In this document: in pieces, positions 9,001 through 14,478 of the stretch
Position numbering within the stretch: position 1 is the stretch's first letter
Layout: each line of letters opens with the position of its first letter
Source: Micromonospora sp. WMMD1128
Lineage (GTDB): Bacteria; Actinomycetota; Actinomycetes; Mycobacteriales; Micromonosporaceae
Assembly: GCF_027497235.1 (NCBI RefSeq)
Contig: NZ_CP114902.1
Span: 4,428,001-4,492,000, forward strand
Reading direction: 5' to 3'
Length of the DNA stretch: 64,000 nucleotides
Notes under the pieces: model-generated
The model's input: only the letters and a program-made list of their open reading frames with translations
What the model was told of the DNA's origin: nothing
Database searches by the model: none
Program-made: the position numbers and the translations under genes

Positions 9001-11279
9001 GGCTCGGCCGGCGTGTCCCGGGGCTGAACGGCGCCGGACTGGGCGGCGGCACCGGGCTGGGAGGCGGCGCCCGGCTGGACGGCGCTGGGCGGGGCGGTGC
9101 CGGGCGGGGCGGTGCCGGGCGGGGCGGTGCCGGGCGGGGAGTCGACAGGTCGGGACCCGGCGGGCTCGGTGGTGCTGGGTCGCAGGGTGACAGGTGAGGC
9201 GACCTCCGGCGACGACGTGGCGGGCGACGAGGTCTGCGGGGTCGCGACCTGGGTGGTGGGGGTCGGGGCCTGAGCGGTCGGCGGGCCGCCCGGCGCCGTA
9301 TCGACCTCCTGGCCCGGCGTGGCCGGCGGGCTGGTGATCGGGCCGGGTGTCGCGGTGGACACGGGCACGGCGGGTGCCACCGGGGGTGACGTGGTCGGGC
9401 CGGTGGTCGATGGAGTGGATGACCCTGGAGTGTCGAGGCTGCCCGAGTTCGGACCCGTCGGGGTCGTCGGACCCGATGGGGTCGACTCGCCGGCGGCGGG
9501 GATCGGGCCGGACTGCGCGGCCACCGGCGGCGGGGTGCCCGGCGGCGAGGTGGCGGGCGCAGTCGTGTTCGAAGGCGTCGTCCCTGGCGGTGGTCCCGCC
9601 AGGTCGACGGCCGGCGGTGCGGCCGGCGGCGTAGAGGTCGGGAGCTGCGTGGTGGGTGGAGCCGGGTTCGCCGTCGGGACCGGAGCGGGCGGGGTCGTTG
9701 CGGGAGTCCCCGCCTGGGGTGGAGTCGCCGTCGGGGCGGTGGGCGGCGCGGGTTGAGCCGGAATCTCGTTCGGCGCGGCCGGAGCGGACGCGCGGTCGAC
9801 GGTGGCCGGGTCAGCAGTGGGGTCCGGCACCGCGTCGACCGGCGACCCGACGACGGCCCGGTCAGCCGGCGGGGTCTCGAAGCCGGGTAGTCCGGCACGC
9901 GGAGTCCCGCCTGCCGAGGGCGGCCGTACCAGGTCGGTCTGCGCTGCGGGCGGCTGGACGATGGAGCCGCCGGCCGACGGATCCCCGGGTCGCCCCGGTT
10001 GCGGACGGCTGCCGTCCACGGCGGCGACCGGCGGCGTGGCCCGGGGATCGGGACCGGCCGGGGGCTGGGGAGCCGAACCGGCCGGGGGCACCTGAGCGGG
10101 CGGGGCGTTCGAGGTGGGAACGGTGGACGGCGGACCCCCGGACCCGGGGGCGGGGACTGTGGAGCCGGGCCCGGGGACCGTCGAGCCGGGCGCGGGGGCC
10201 GTCGAGCCGGGCGCGGGGGCCGTCGAGCCGGGCGCGGGGGCCGTCGAGCCGGGCGCGGGGACCGGGCCGCCGGGTCCGGACCGGACCTCGGACCGTTCGT
10301 CGGTGCCGACGCCACCGGGGCCGGTCAAGGCGGGGCCCGTGGCCGCCAGGTCCTTCGCGGGACCGGGACCGGTGATGCCGGGCGGGGTGGGAGTTCTGGG
10401 GCCGCCACCGAAGGCGCCGCCGAAGTCGTGGGCGTAGCGGCTGGCGTACGTGCCGACGCCGGACGAGATCGCGGTCGCGAGCGCGTTGAACTGGCCGGCG
10501 GCCCCGATCATGGCCATGTAGGCGAACTCGCCGAGCGTCTCCCCGATCGCGCCGAGCCCGGCCTGTCCGTGGGTGTTGCCGGCCAACCTGGGGAAGTAGC
10601 GTCCGCCGACCAGGAAGACACCGCTGGCGACGGCGCCGACGGCGACGCCCGCGCCGACCGAGTCCAGGACGTCCGAGCCACTGAACCCGTCGCTCTTGTT
10701 GCCCTTGGCGATCACGTAGGTCTGGGCGATGACGTTCTCCGCGCCCTCCTCGATGCCCTCGTCGACCGCTCCGATGACGAGCCGGGCCATCAGTTGCTGG
10801 AGTCGGCTCTGCAACCTGTCGAGCAGCGCCTGGGTGAGCTTCTGACCGATGTTGAGGTACGCGGGGACGAGCGTGGCGCCGAAACCGGTTGCCATCGCCG
10901 CGGCGATGTCCAGGACGATCATGAACGCCGCGACGACGATCTGGGTCTGTCCGTAGTCGATCTGTTCGTTTGCCTGGTTGGCGACGTCGCCGGCGATCAG
11001 GGCCGTGCGGATGCCCGCCGGAAGCGGCCGGGTGATGATCTGCTGGAACTGGGCGAACGCGTCGGCGGCCGGACCGTCGAGGTTGCCCTGGAGCCCGACG
11101 CCGAGCGCCTGGGTGGCGGCGATCCCGTTACGCAGGTTCGCGCTGAACTGTCGCAGCTCGGCGCTGAGTGCCTTGAGCTGCGACGGATCGCCCTTGGGAA
11201 ACTGCTCACCGACGGTGTAGAGGATCGCGTCGTACGCCCACTGCCAGTTGGGGTCGTTGGGAATGTGGAAGTCGCCCAT
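1..11279 (-). CDS. Giant WXG100-like/double-Rhs polymorphic toxin-type protein (3' end outside window)
   Basis: The frame is open from a start at 11279 to the left edge, about 3,760 residues without a stop. Residues 1-280 are helical and resemble the WXG100-like/CpnT-type N-terminal domain of T7SS cargo. Residues 285-1000 are Pro/Thr/Ala-rich. Residues about 1000-1945 are a complete Rhs module (entry motif CVGDPIDVTTGRM, many YD repeats, closing motif YDPVTARYLSPDPLGL). Residues 1945-2490 are an unassigned spacer. Residues 2490-3425 are a second full Rhs module (entry CEADPIDVTTGRM, closing YDPATARYLSPDPLGL). The tail (3425 onward) carries ITVVACDAG and is cut by the window. Rhs modules form shells that encase toxic tips; secretion through the adjacent T7SS is inferred from the N-terminus and location. 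The start was chosen because it is the first ATG after the upstream gene's stop, 11 bases away. Confidence 0.85.
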   Translation of the reverse strand, partial: MGDFHIPNDPNWQWAYDAILYTVGEQFPKGDPSQLKALSAELRQFSANLRNGIAATQALGVGLQGNLDGPAADAFAQFQQIITRPLPAGIRTALIAGDVANQANEQIDYGQTQIVVAAFMIVLDIAAAMATGFGATLVPAYLNIGQKLTQALLDRLQSRLQQLMARLVIGAVDEGIEEGAENVIAQTYVIAKGNKSDGFSGSDVLDSVGAGVAVGAVASGVFLVGGRYFPRLAGNTHGQAGLGAIGETLGEFAYMAMIGAAGQFNALATAISSGVGTYASRYAHDFGGAFGGGPRTPTPPGITGPGPAKDLAATGPALTGPGGVGTDERSEVRSGPGGPVPAPGSTAPAPGSTAPAPGSTAPAPGSTVPGPGSTVPAPGSGGPPSTVPTSNAPPAQVPPAGSAPQPPAGPDPRATPPVAAVDGSRPQPGRPGDPSAGGSIVQPPAAQTDLVRPPSAGGTPRAGLPGFETPPADRAVVGSPVDAVPDPTADPATVDRASAPAAPNEIPAQPAPPTAPTATPPQAGTPATTPPAPVPTANPAPPTTQLPTSTPPAAPPAVDLAGPPPGTTPSNTTAPATSPPGTPPPVAAQSGPIPAAGESTPSGPTTPTGPNSGSLDTPGSSTPSTTGPTTSPPVAPAVPVSTATPGPITSPPATPGQEVDTAPGGPPTAQAPTPTTQVATPQTSSPATSSPEVASPVTLRPSTTEPAGSRPVDSPPGTAPPGTAPPGTAPPSAVQPGAASQPGAAAQSGAVQPRDTPAEPGRPGPTHVTPGAQDQAARPVDTTAGEAVPPPTDRVAGPTGTQPIAVLPPAAPETEPAIDPPAAPRSTPEGQPPATAPVAPATGQPSTPTRTSATEPASTSTITPAIGPLPVPVTGPRVTGSTPSTTTDAKTSTPGAGSRPVPPASVPPSYADSVEPAPNPAVADTPPPPPYADLPPSPPPYAPRTDPDHTDLGTKPPPEGRPHTKISSGETRAGETRAGGARGQGREWGGKGAWLRDVPVASVWKSTGETVCVGDPIDVTTGRMIYTETDARLPGLALERTHRSDCHWGRTFGPRWTSTLDQRVVADGTRAWFLAADGSILTYEMPVEGAEALPLLGRPASLRRLRGGGWAITDRDTLLLFAPAGEDGEALLSDVATDRVRWHVTRDDAGTPTLLASSSGDRVELHTRAGLVTGARFVPADGADVVELPTFGYDDRRRLVEVRNSSGDPVRLGYDDAGRIVRWEDRNGEWYTYAYDRAGRCVRADGNGGHLRYGFAYGEGVTVVTDSLGGLHRYEVNERLQVTAVTDPLGATTREEWDAANRLRSRTDPLGRVTRFNYDEAGRPVATIRPDGSHHPAPPDGTRTDGTQTDGTQTDGTRTDGERADGVPGTDVDLDGLGRPRSVRLADGAVTEFGWTAEGDLAWRTDPAGGTRRWRYDGEGNLVEGADAEGRKVRIEYGPFDLPTARIDAAGHRTEFAYDTELRLVAVTNPLGQVWRYAYDAAGRLVTETDFDGHVQRYAHDAAGQVIARTNAAGDTIHFGYDLLGRVVERRAGDAVTRLAYDDAGHLAEVTSPDAVVRFERDDRGRIVAETVDGRTVRTSYEGNGVVVRTTPSGRASRWTVDGRGRPVTLVTGGHVLRFGHDAAGREVSRSVDDVVALRQAYDGAGRLAAQHVADAAVRGFDHDASDRVVVITDSLDGDRSFRADGTGRVRAVTAGGVVRERYAYDAAGNLVGAGDGQWEFAGGRLLRADDARFSYDGKGRLTTRVDEAGTWRLTWDAEDRLTEVTTPGGDRWRYRYDGFGRRVAKQRLAGDGTVLAETRFAWAGDLMVEQTDATGTVSWDYRPGDSAPVAQASDADGLHTVVTDGIGTPTHLVAPGGHLRWRSRGDLWGRTGGPAGTPLRFPGQYHDTETGLHYNRFRYYDPVTARYLSPDPLGLAGGPNPAAYVDDPLTLADPLGLTPCRPGRSGSRSPGPAGERGEPSILPPQAAPPSPEQLIGGPQTPSGPYDTPVAEDDRASPLSWSDDSSHSDVQQSLQPLPPQNSSVDFQKAQEDWDKIEYRMSRYDRLWHDRELRKAYRDFKHQMRFELKLKAQGRTNDEIDAEVVRRFGADRATPFAQVMADNHAFSVPAKWWYRHQHDSDFDTTLPEAVRQFRSNLALWGKVGPAVAERITEQNGQRILEATPGGQIFDNVMLGTGTFANYPPGFNRMWEQFSHQLVAVTDGMVDAHVYRAVMVPSVLHDVEAQVLFDKVRQGEIDGLRVVAWEFVDDHTIAKAGEYTVRSRQSYDERVPKLQKGQTSKSFDDHQQQLYDQLSYRRAEYNRIGLQNSLSEVPAFERRDSNYIFVVSDANQPEIMESPESLSRKLSSAQQHQTPDNPLARLDQMLAVIEYAQDVSEGSDSSSSVADLMDSVFPPPARHNTTVGSGSPASGQLPERPGSATFAPDWENYDFPPADAHHSSSGIAPSDSDRRSDSDRRSDSDRRSGGSRRSSNPDPDAYLGEPFGDVPPAAVAKSTDETYCEADPIDVTTGRMILTATDVTLPGLPLLRTHRSDYRWGRSFGRSWASTLDQRVVVDGALVRYLAADGSILTYPLVAEGATAVPTIGRALPLRRLVGGGWLLTDPASGQVRVFAPAIRGESLLSDVSDGGHRLSFARDGSGTVTHVRSSAGATVEFVSADGLVTALRLPGRDGTSVAAYRFDYDRDRRLVRVVNSSGDPERFEYADGRIVRWADRNGEWYSYAYDEAGRCVDTDGRGGHLRYRFDYAAGLTVVTDSLGTERRYELNDRFQVVAETDGLGATTRHEWDDAYRLLSRTDPLGRTTRYEYDADGRPTVVVRPDGSRSAPDAAPPAASTAGGPGDIHHVHDDLGRVVAIDTDEGSTELRWTLEGDLASRVGPDGSRQEWHYDGEGNLVESIDAAGRAVRFEYGPFDLPTARIDEVGNRTEYGYDTELRLTSVTNPAGQVWRYTYDAAGRLIGETDFDGRTQRYTRDAAGQLITHTDPAGDTTHYRYDLRGRVVERRVGDAVTRLEYDEHGRIATVTNPDAVVRFERDEQGRVTAETINDRTVRTSYDAALGTVRARTTPSGRSSRWSYDADGRPESLRTGGHLVRFGHDALGREISRTVDDVTALRQTFDAAGRLTAQHIAGATERGFGYDATGRVTAVADTLDGQRSFQADGTGRIHRVVADGAERERYDYDAAGNLAGAGGGRWEFDGTRLVRSDDATFAHDAKGRLVARADAAGDWRFVWDAEDRIVAVVTPVGDRWRYRYDGFGRRIAKQRLAADDSVVEEVRFAWSGDLMVEQHHRDAAGATATTSWEYRPDGSAPVTQTDDDALRTVVTDLIGTPTHLVEPDGALRWWARSDLWGRGHGPAATPLRFPGQYFDAETGLHYNRFRFYDPATARYLSPDPLGLVGGPNPTAYVPDPLTFADPLGLASCKVTQPALDPLADATVTDGEPRQVPARAVPPSPEALYGTPPLTQVVNTVQPADTWFSEVGPTPLARISTVDDVRQQLPPLPGRGDRPPAESGRDTATRRRGRVVEESDGTQFGPIRPVFTPAGLRMLHETDVAHQTHADSLPVGPDYKLAVEGVDGEIVAGGHAYDPDVIGGLIENDPGWNNRPITVVACDAGPLFAVDLAKRLPDVPVTAAQTTVFTTGRGHAFSDDVWVTYTADSDGRVTEVVHDQTHMPGGPVPSAADIATADTHWRIATETELAIQIGVRVEGFRLDLGDTIARAPGLVFKVDSQNRTIGDRTGTVMIIEVVTGPSRVESWEDAPRTSTVRE
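3894..3947. repeat. 18-bp tandem repeat, three units, inside the Rhs gene
   Basis: Three consecutive 18-bp units (third unit with one substitution) encode repeated Ser-Asp-Ser-Asp-Arg-Arg in the spacer just before the second Rhs module. This is probably a flexible charged linker. Confidence 0.85.
7201..7260. repeat. 15-bp tandem repeat, four units, inside Rhs module 1
   Basis: Four 15-bp units encode Asp-Gly-Thr-(Arg/Gln)-Thr repeats between YD repeats of the first Rhs module. The second module has no equivalent insertion, so the array expanded after the two modules separated. Confidence 0.85.
10159..10263. repeat. 21-bp tandem repeat, five units, in the Pro-rich linker
   Basis: Five consecutive 21-bp units, three of them identical, encode a Pro/Ala/Gly-rich heptapeptide in the linker after the WXG100-like domain. 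A shorter GC-rich array lies near 9080-9140. Such arrays are prone to slippage and assembly error. Confidence 0.85.
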
Positions 11280-11289
11280 GGGTACGGCG

Positions 11290-12081
11290 TCAGCCGGGAT
11301 CCACGGTCATCGGCGTCGCTGACCCGTCCGGCTTGAAACTGATCAGCAGCGGGCGGTAGCCGGGCGCGGAGGGTTCGACAGCGGCGTCCTCCTTCCGCTT
11401 GACCAGGAAGAACTGGTCGCCACTCGGGTCGACGGGCTGGCCGTCGGCGGTGGTCGGCTGCCGGGTACCAAGCGGGATGACCGAGTCGTAGTAGTTGGCG
11501 TCGATCCGGGAGGTGCCGTCCGGGAACGTGGTGAGCGTCTGCAACTGGTAGCCCGGGGGAATCGGTTCACCGTCGACGAACAGGCCGGTGGTGTCGTACG
11601 TCCGGAACGCCGAGATCGCGGGGATCAGCGGGGTGAGCTCGGCGGGCTCCTCCTCGACCCGGAAGGCCACCACCGCGTGTGCGGGAGTGAGCGGAACCGG
11701 GTCCTGCGCGTCCCCGTCGGGTCCGGCCGCGAACGACGCGGAGAGCGGTGTGAAATCAGCGGCGATCCTGCGTCCGGCCTGGGCCGCGTCCTCGTCCGCC
11801 TGCCGATAGCCCTCGCCGCTGACGCGCAGCCCGACGGCCGCGTACTCCAGGTAACCCCGGACGCCGAGGATGCTGCCCTCGACGCCGTCCATGGTCGAGT
11901 CGAAGCGCTTCTGGAACTGGTTGCCCATGTCGTCGTCGCCCCAGGCGAGCGCGTACCGCGCCCGCAGCAGGCCCAGATGACGGAGGCACTCGTCGTAGCG
12001 CTCGATGTGCTGGAGGTAGGTGTCGCCGACCGAGATGACGCCTTCGGGATCGACCCAGAGGGGTCCGTTCGGGTGGTTCAC
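11290..12081 (-). CDS. WXG100-like T7SS-associated protein
   Basis: This 263-residue protein begins with a helical hairpin-like segment (residues 1-110) with WGDDD at the putative turn and GYRQADED near the end of the second helix; YRQAD fits the Y-x-x-x-D/E T7SS secretion signal. The second half is a beta-rich domain I do not recognise. Its GTG start overlaps the stop of the upstream YbaB-like gene by four bases (GTGA), and the giant Rhs gene begins just after its stop, so the three are probably one operon. A plausible role is a partner or co-secreted helper of the Rhs protein (inference from WXG-type pairing in T7SS). Confidence 0.7.
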   Translation of the reverse strand: MNHPNGPLWVDPEGVISVGDTYLQHIERYDECLRHLGLLRARYALAWGDDDMGNQFQKRFDSTMDGVEGSILGVRGYLEYAAVGLRVSGEGYRQADEDAAQAGRRIAADFTPLSASFAAGPDGDAQDPVPLTPAHAVVAFRVEEEPAELTPLIPAISAFRTYDTTGLFVDGEPIPPGYQLQTLTTFPDGTSRIDANYYDSVIPLGTRQPTTADGQPVDPSGDQFFLVKRKEDAAVEPSAPGYRPLLISFKPDGSATPMTVDPG

Positions 12082-12497
12082 GGCTGTTCCGGGCTGAGGC
12101 CGAGCAGGGCGCGGACACCGCTCGTCATCCGGGGTCCGCCGGGCGGCAGGTACATGTCGGGGCCGGCCTCACCGCGTACCATCCTGGCCGCGTCCATGCC
12201 CGGTGGCAGCAGCGGCGCGATCAGCTCCGCCGCCTGTTCCATCACCTTCTCCTTCGCCTCGGCGAAGGTCTGCAGGATGGTGGTCTGCAACTCGGTGGGG
12301 GTCATCCGCCGGTACGCGCCGGTCGGGAAGGCGATCTCGGTCAGTACGCCGTTCTGCCCGACCGTGACGGTCACCTCGCGTCGGGGCGAGGTGGCGGAGC
12401 CCTGCACCTTCCTCATCCGTTCCTGAAGGTCGCTCAGGCTGCTGCGCTGCCGTGCGTACTCCGCGAACAGCTCCTCGACGCGATCGTCCACGTTCAC
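12078..12497 (-). CDS. YbaB/EbfC family nucleoid-associated-like protein
   Basis: The 139-residue protein has an N-terminal coiled segment (AEYARQRSSLSDLQERMRKV), a central EVTVTVGQNGVLTEIAFP strand pair and a C-terminal helix (LQTTILQTFAEAKEKVMEQ), the layout of YbaB/EbfC proteins. I chose the GTG at 12497 because an AAGGGGG ribosome-binding sequence precedes it; the open frame extends further upstream but crosses the divergent promoter region. YbaB-like proteins are common beside actinobacterial WXG100 genes, where their role is unclear. A paralogue lies at 30521. Confidence 0.8.
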   Translation of the reverse strand: MNVDDRVEELFAEYARQRSSLSDLQERMRKVQGSATSPRREVTVTVGQNGVLTEIAFPTGAYRRMTPTELQTTILQTFAEAKEKVMEQAAELIAPLLPPGMDAARMVRGEAGPDMYLPPGGPRMTSGVRALLGLSPEQP

Positions 12498-12800
12498 CGG
12501 CCGGCCCCCTTCTGCGAGAGATCCAGTAGATGGCGGCCGTGCCGAGGCCGGAAGGGGCGCGGCGGTTGTCGGGCACGAACGTGCAGGGCTTCTTTCCCTA
12601 CCGCACGGCCACGGCCCGTTACCGGCCCGGCGCGTGTGGCGTACCGGGGTGAAGTAGGCAGAGTTGCCTGTCATTCGGACATGCGCCCCGCGCGGAGCTT
12701 GCCGCGCCGGGGCGATCACCAGGATCTTCGGCACGGCGGACGCCGAGCACATCTGGTTCGACGTCGTCACCCCTCGACGTACGACGAAAGGAGTGTCGTT
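12498..12800. promoter_or_regulatory. Divergent intergenic region of the T7SS locus
   Basis: About 300 bases without a convincing gene separate the leftward YbaB/WXG/Rhs genes from the rightward WXG100/ecc genes, so both promoters must lie here. TTGCCT near 12664 is a possible -35 element, but I cannot assign a -10 with confidence. The only clear signal is the AAAGGAG ribosome-binding site at 12787-12793. Confidence 0.5.
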
Positions 12801-13121
12801 GTGACCATGCCAACGGTGCAGACCACCGACCCGGGTATGCAGGCGGCGGCCAACGAGTTCGCCAACAAGGCCCAGGAGTTCACCGGTCACCTCCGCAGCG
12901 TCAACTCGGAGATGGCCGCGCTCCAGGCGAGTTGGCACGGTACCGCCTCGAACAACTTCAACCAGGCGATGGACAACTGGGAGCGGTCCTTCCAGACCGT
13001 CATCAACCAGTTGCTGCACATGCTGGACGTGATGGGCGTCACGACCGCCGGCTACCGGACCGCCGAGGACGACGCGTCGCAGACCGCCCAGTCGTTCGGT
13101 TCGGCGCTCCCCGGCGTCTGA
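12801..13121 (+). CDS. WXG100 family T7SS effector, EsxA/EsxB-like (first of pair)
   Basis: The 106-residue protein has the WXG100 plan: a long helix, SWHG at the turn (W-x-G), a second helix, and YRTAE matching the Y-x-x-x-D/E export signal near the C-terminus. WXG100 proteins form helical-hairpin dimers exported by EccC-driven T7SS. GTG at 12801 was chosen because AAAGGAG lies seven bases upstream; the frame is open further upstream but has no comparable site. It is followed 30 bases later by a second WXG100 gene, the usual heterodimer pair arrangement. Confidence 0.93.
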   Translation: MTMPTVQTTDPGMQAAANEFANKAQEFTGHLRSVNSEMAALQASWHGTASNNFNQAMDNWERSFQTVINQLLHMLDVMGVTTAGYRTAEDDASQTAQSFGSALPGV

Positions 13122-13151
13122 CCCGTCACCATCTCTGCGAAAGGAACCTCG

Positions 13152-13454
13152 GTGTCCAACTACCGGTTCGACTTCAACCAGGCCGACGCCACCCTCTACG
13201 ACATGAACCAGATCAACGGCCGCATCTCGAGCGCGCTCGACGAGATGGAACGCAACGTCGAACGGAGTCTCCAGGAATGGACCGGTGACGCGCGCAGCGC
13301 CTATTACGTGGCCAAGGCCGAGTGGCGCAACGCCGCCGGCGCGATGACGGTCCACCTTGAGCGGGCCCGACAGACGCTGCTCACGATCTCCGACAACTAC
13401 GGGACCACCGAGCAGCGGCACTCCAAGATCTGGAACGACGTCCGCGGCGGCTGA
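13152..13454 (+). CDS. WXG100 family T7SS effector, EsxA/EsxB-like (second of pair)
   Basis: The 100-residue protein has EWTG at the hairpin turn and YGTTE as a Y-x-x-x-E signal in the C-terminal helix. A GAAAGGA ribosome-binding site precedes the GTG start. Length and spacing match the EsxA/EsxB pair; it probably dimerises with the product of 12801-13121. Confidence 0.93.
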   Translation: MSNYRFDFNQADATLYDMNQINGRISSALDEMERNVERSLQEWTGDARSAYYVAKAEWRNAAGAMTVHLERARQTLLTISDNYGTTEQRHSKIWNDVRGG

Positions 13455-13548
13455 CCGTCGGCCGGCTGCCGGGTCTGGTGCCCCCGGCAGCCGGCACGCC
13501 CCGGGCACCATCTCCTCCGAGTCGGCCGCGCTGGAAAGGTTGTGACGG

Positions 13549-14466
13549 ATGGCTTCCATCGATTTCGGCTATCCCAACGAGAAAGCCATCGACTACATCG
13601 GCATCCTGGACAAGTTCAACAACGGTGAGATCGACGGTTTCTCGAAGGAACATCCGGACGGTTGGATCCAGGCGGTCATCGACCGGGTTCAGTCGGACAT
13701 CATGTCGAGCCGGACCAACCACGTCGACTGGTCGGACTACTCGGCGGAGGAGCGGGCCGCCTACGAGTGGTACCGGGACGAGGTCGTCGACAACTGGGAC
13801 GACGTCGTCAAGGACTTCAAGGACAACGACGTCCCCGACGAGGATTCCGTCGAGTGGGACGAGTTCGGGGAGTCCGACAAGCTCGACATCGACGGGAAGA
13901 TCGACACGCCGGACGTCAAGGCGTACACCGGGGGCGACAACAAGGACGGCGACCTGAAGGTCAGCACCGAGGCCATCCGATACTTCGCGAACTCCATCGG
14001 CGAGCTGTTCGACAACCCGAACGGCAGGGGCGGCAGCCTCATGCTCACGGTGGGCGACAAACTCGGCGACCTCGACGTGCTGCCCGGCAAGTTCGCGGTG
14101 GCCGAACTGATGCGCCGCAAGATCCACGGTGGCGGCGAGGGCGTCGGGCTGATCGGCGACACCCAGGGCCTGATGGAAAAGATCCACCAGACGCTCTACA
14201 CCCTGCGCCAGGACCTGCTCACGATGGCGGACTCCTATGAGAAGACCGAGGACGGCAACGCGCGTACCGGCAAGGACTTCGAGGAGAAGACCGCCGAGTT
14301 CAACGCGATGACCGAGGAGGAGTTCAGCAAGGCCATGGGTGATTCGTGGGGGAACATCGGCGACATCGGTGACTTCGGCGGCGGCGACTCCTCGGGTTCG
14401 GGCGGCAGCGACGGCGACGGGGACGGCTCGGGCAGCGGCGACGGCTCGGGCGACGGAGAGAAGTAG
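13549..14466 (+). CDS. Acidic WXG100-like T7SS-associated protein
   Basis: The 305-residue protein is strongly acidic. Residues 1-140 are hydrophilic and rich in Asp/Glu/Trp. Residues about 145-250 look like a helical hairpin (STEAIRYFANSIGELF ... LRQDLLTMADSYEKTEDG) and contain YEKTE, a Y-x-x-x-E signal, although there is no W-x-G. The last 45 residues are a Gly/Ser/Asp tail. This resembles the EspA/EspC type of T7SS-secreted protein in layout only; I do not assign a family. It sits between the WXG100 pair and the PPE-like gene. Confidence 0.75.
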   Translation: MASIDFGYPNEKAIDYIGILDKFNNGEIDGFSKEHPDGWIQAVIDRVQSDIMSSRTNHVDWSDYSAEERAAYEWYRDEVVDNWDDVVKDFKDNDVPDEDSVEWDEFGESDKLDIDGKIDTPDVKAYTGGDNKDGDLKVSTEAIRYFANSIGELFDNPNGRGGSLMLTVGDKLGDLDVLPGKFAVAELMRRKIHGGGEGVGLIGDTQGLMEKIHQTLYTLRQDLLTMADSYEKTEDGNARTGKDFEEKTAEFNAMTEEEFSKAMGDSWGNIGDIGDFGGGDSSGSGGSDGDGDGSGSGDGSGDGEK

Positions 14467-14478
14467 GCACCGCGGGGC

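Noticed and set aside
3894..10263. Tandem repeats considered as a CRISPR array
   Set aside because: Repeats are contiguous without unique spacers and keep the reading frame of the Rhs gene.
8513..10315. Minus-strand 600-codon Pro/Arg frame
   Set aside because: It is in a different frame from the Rhs gene within its low-complexity Pro-rich linker; no domain pattern.
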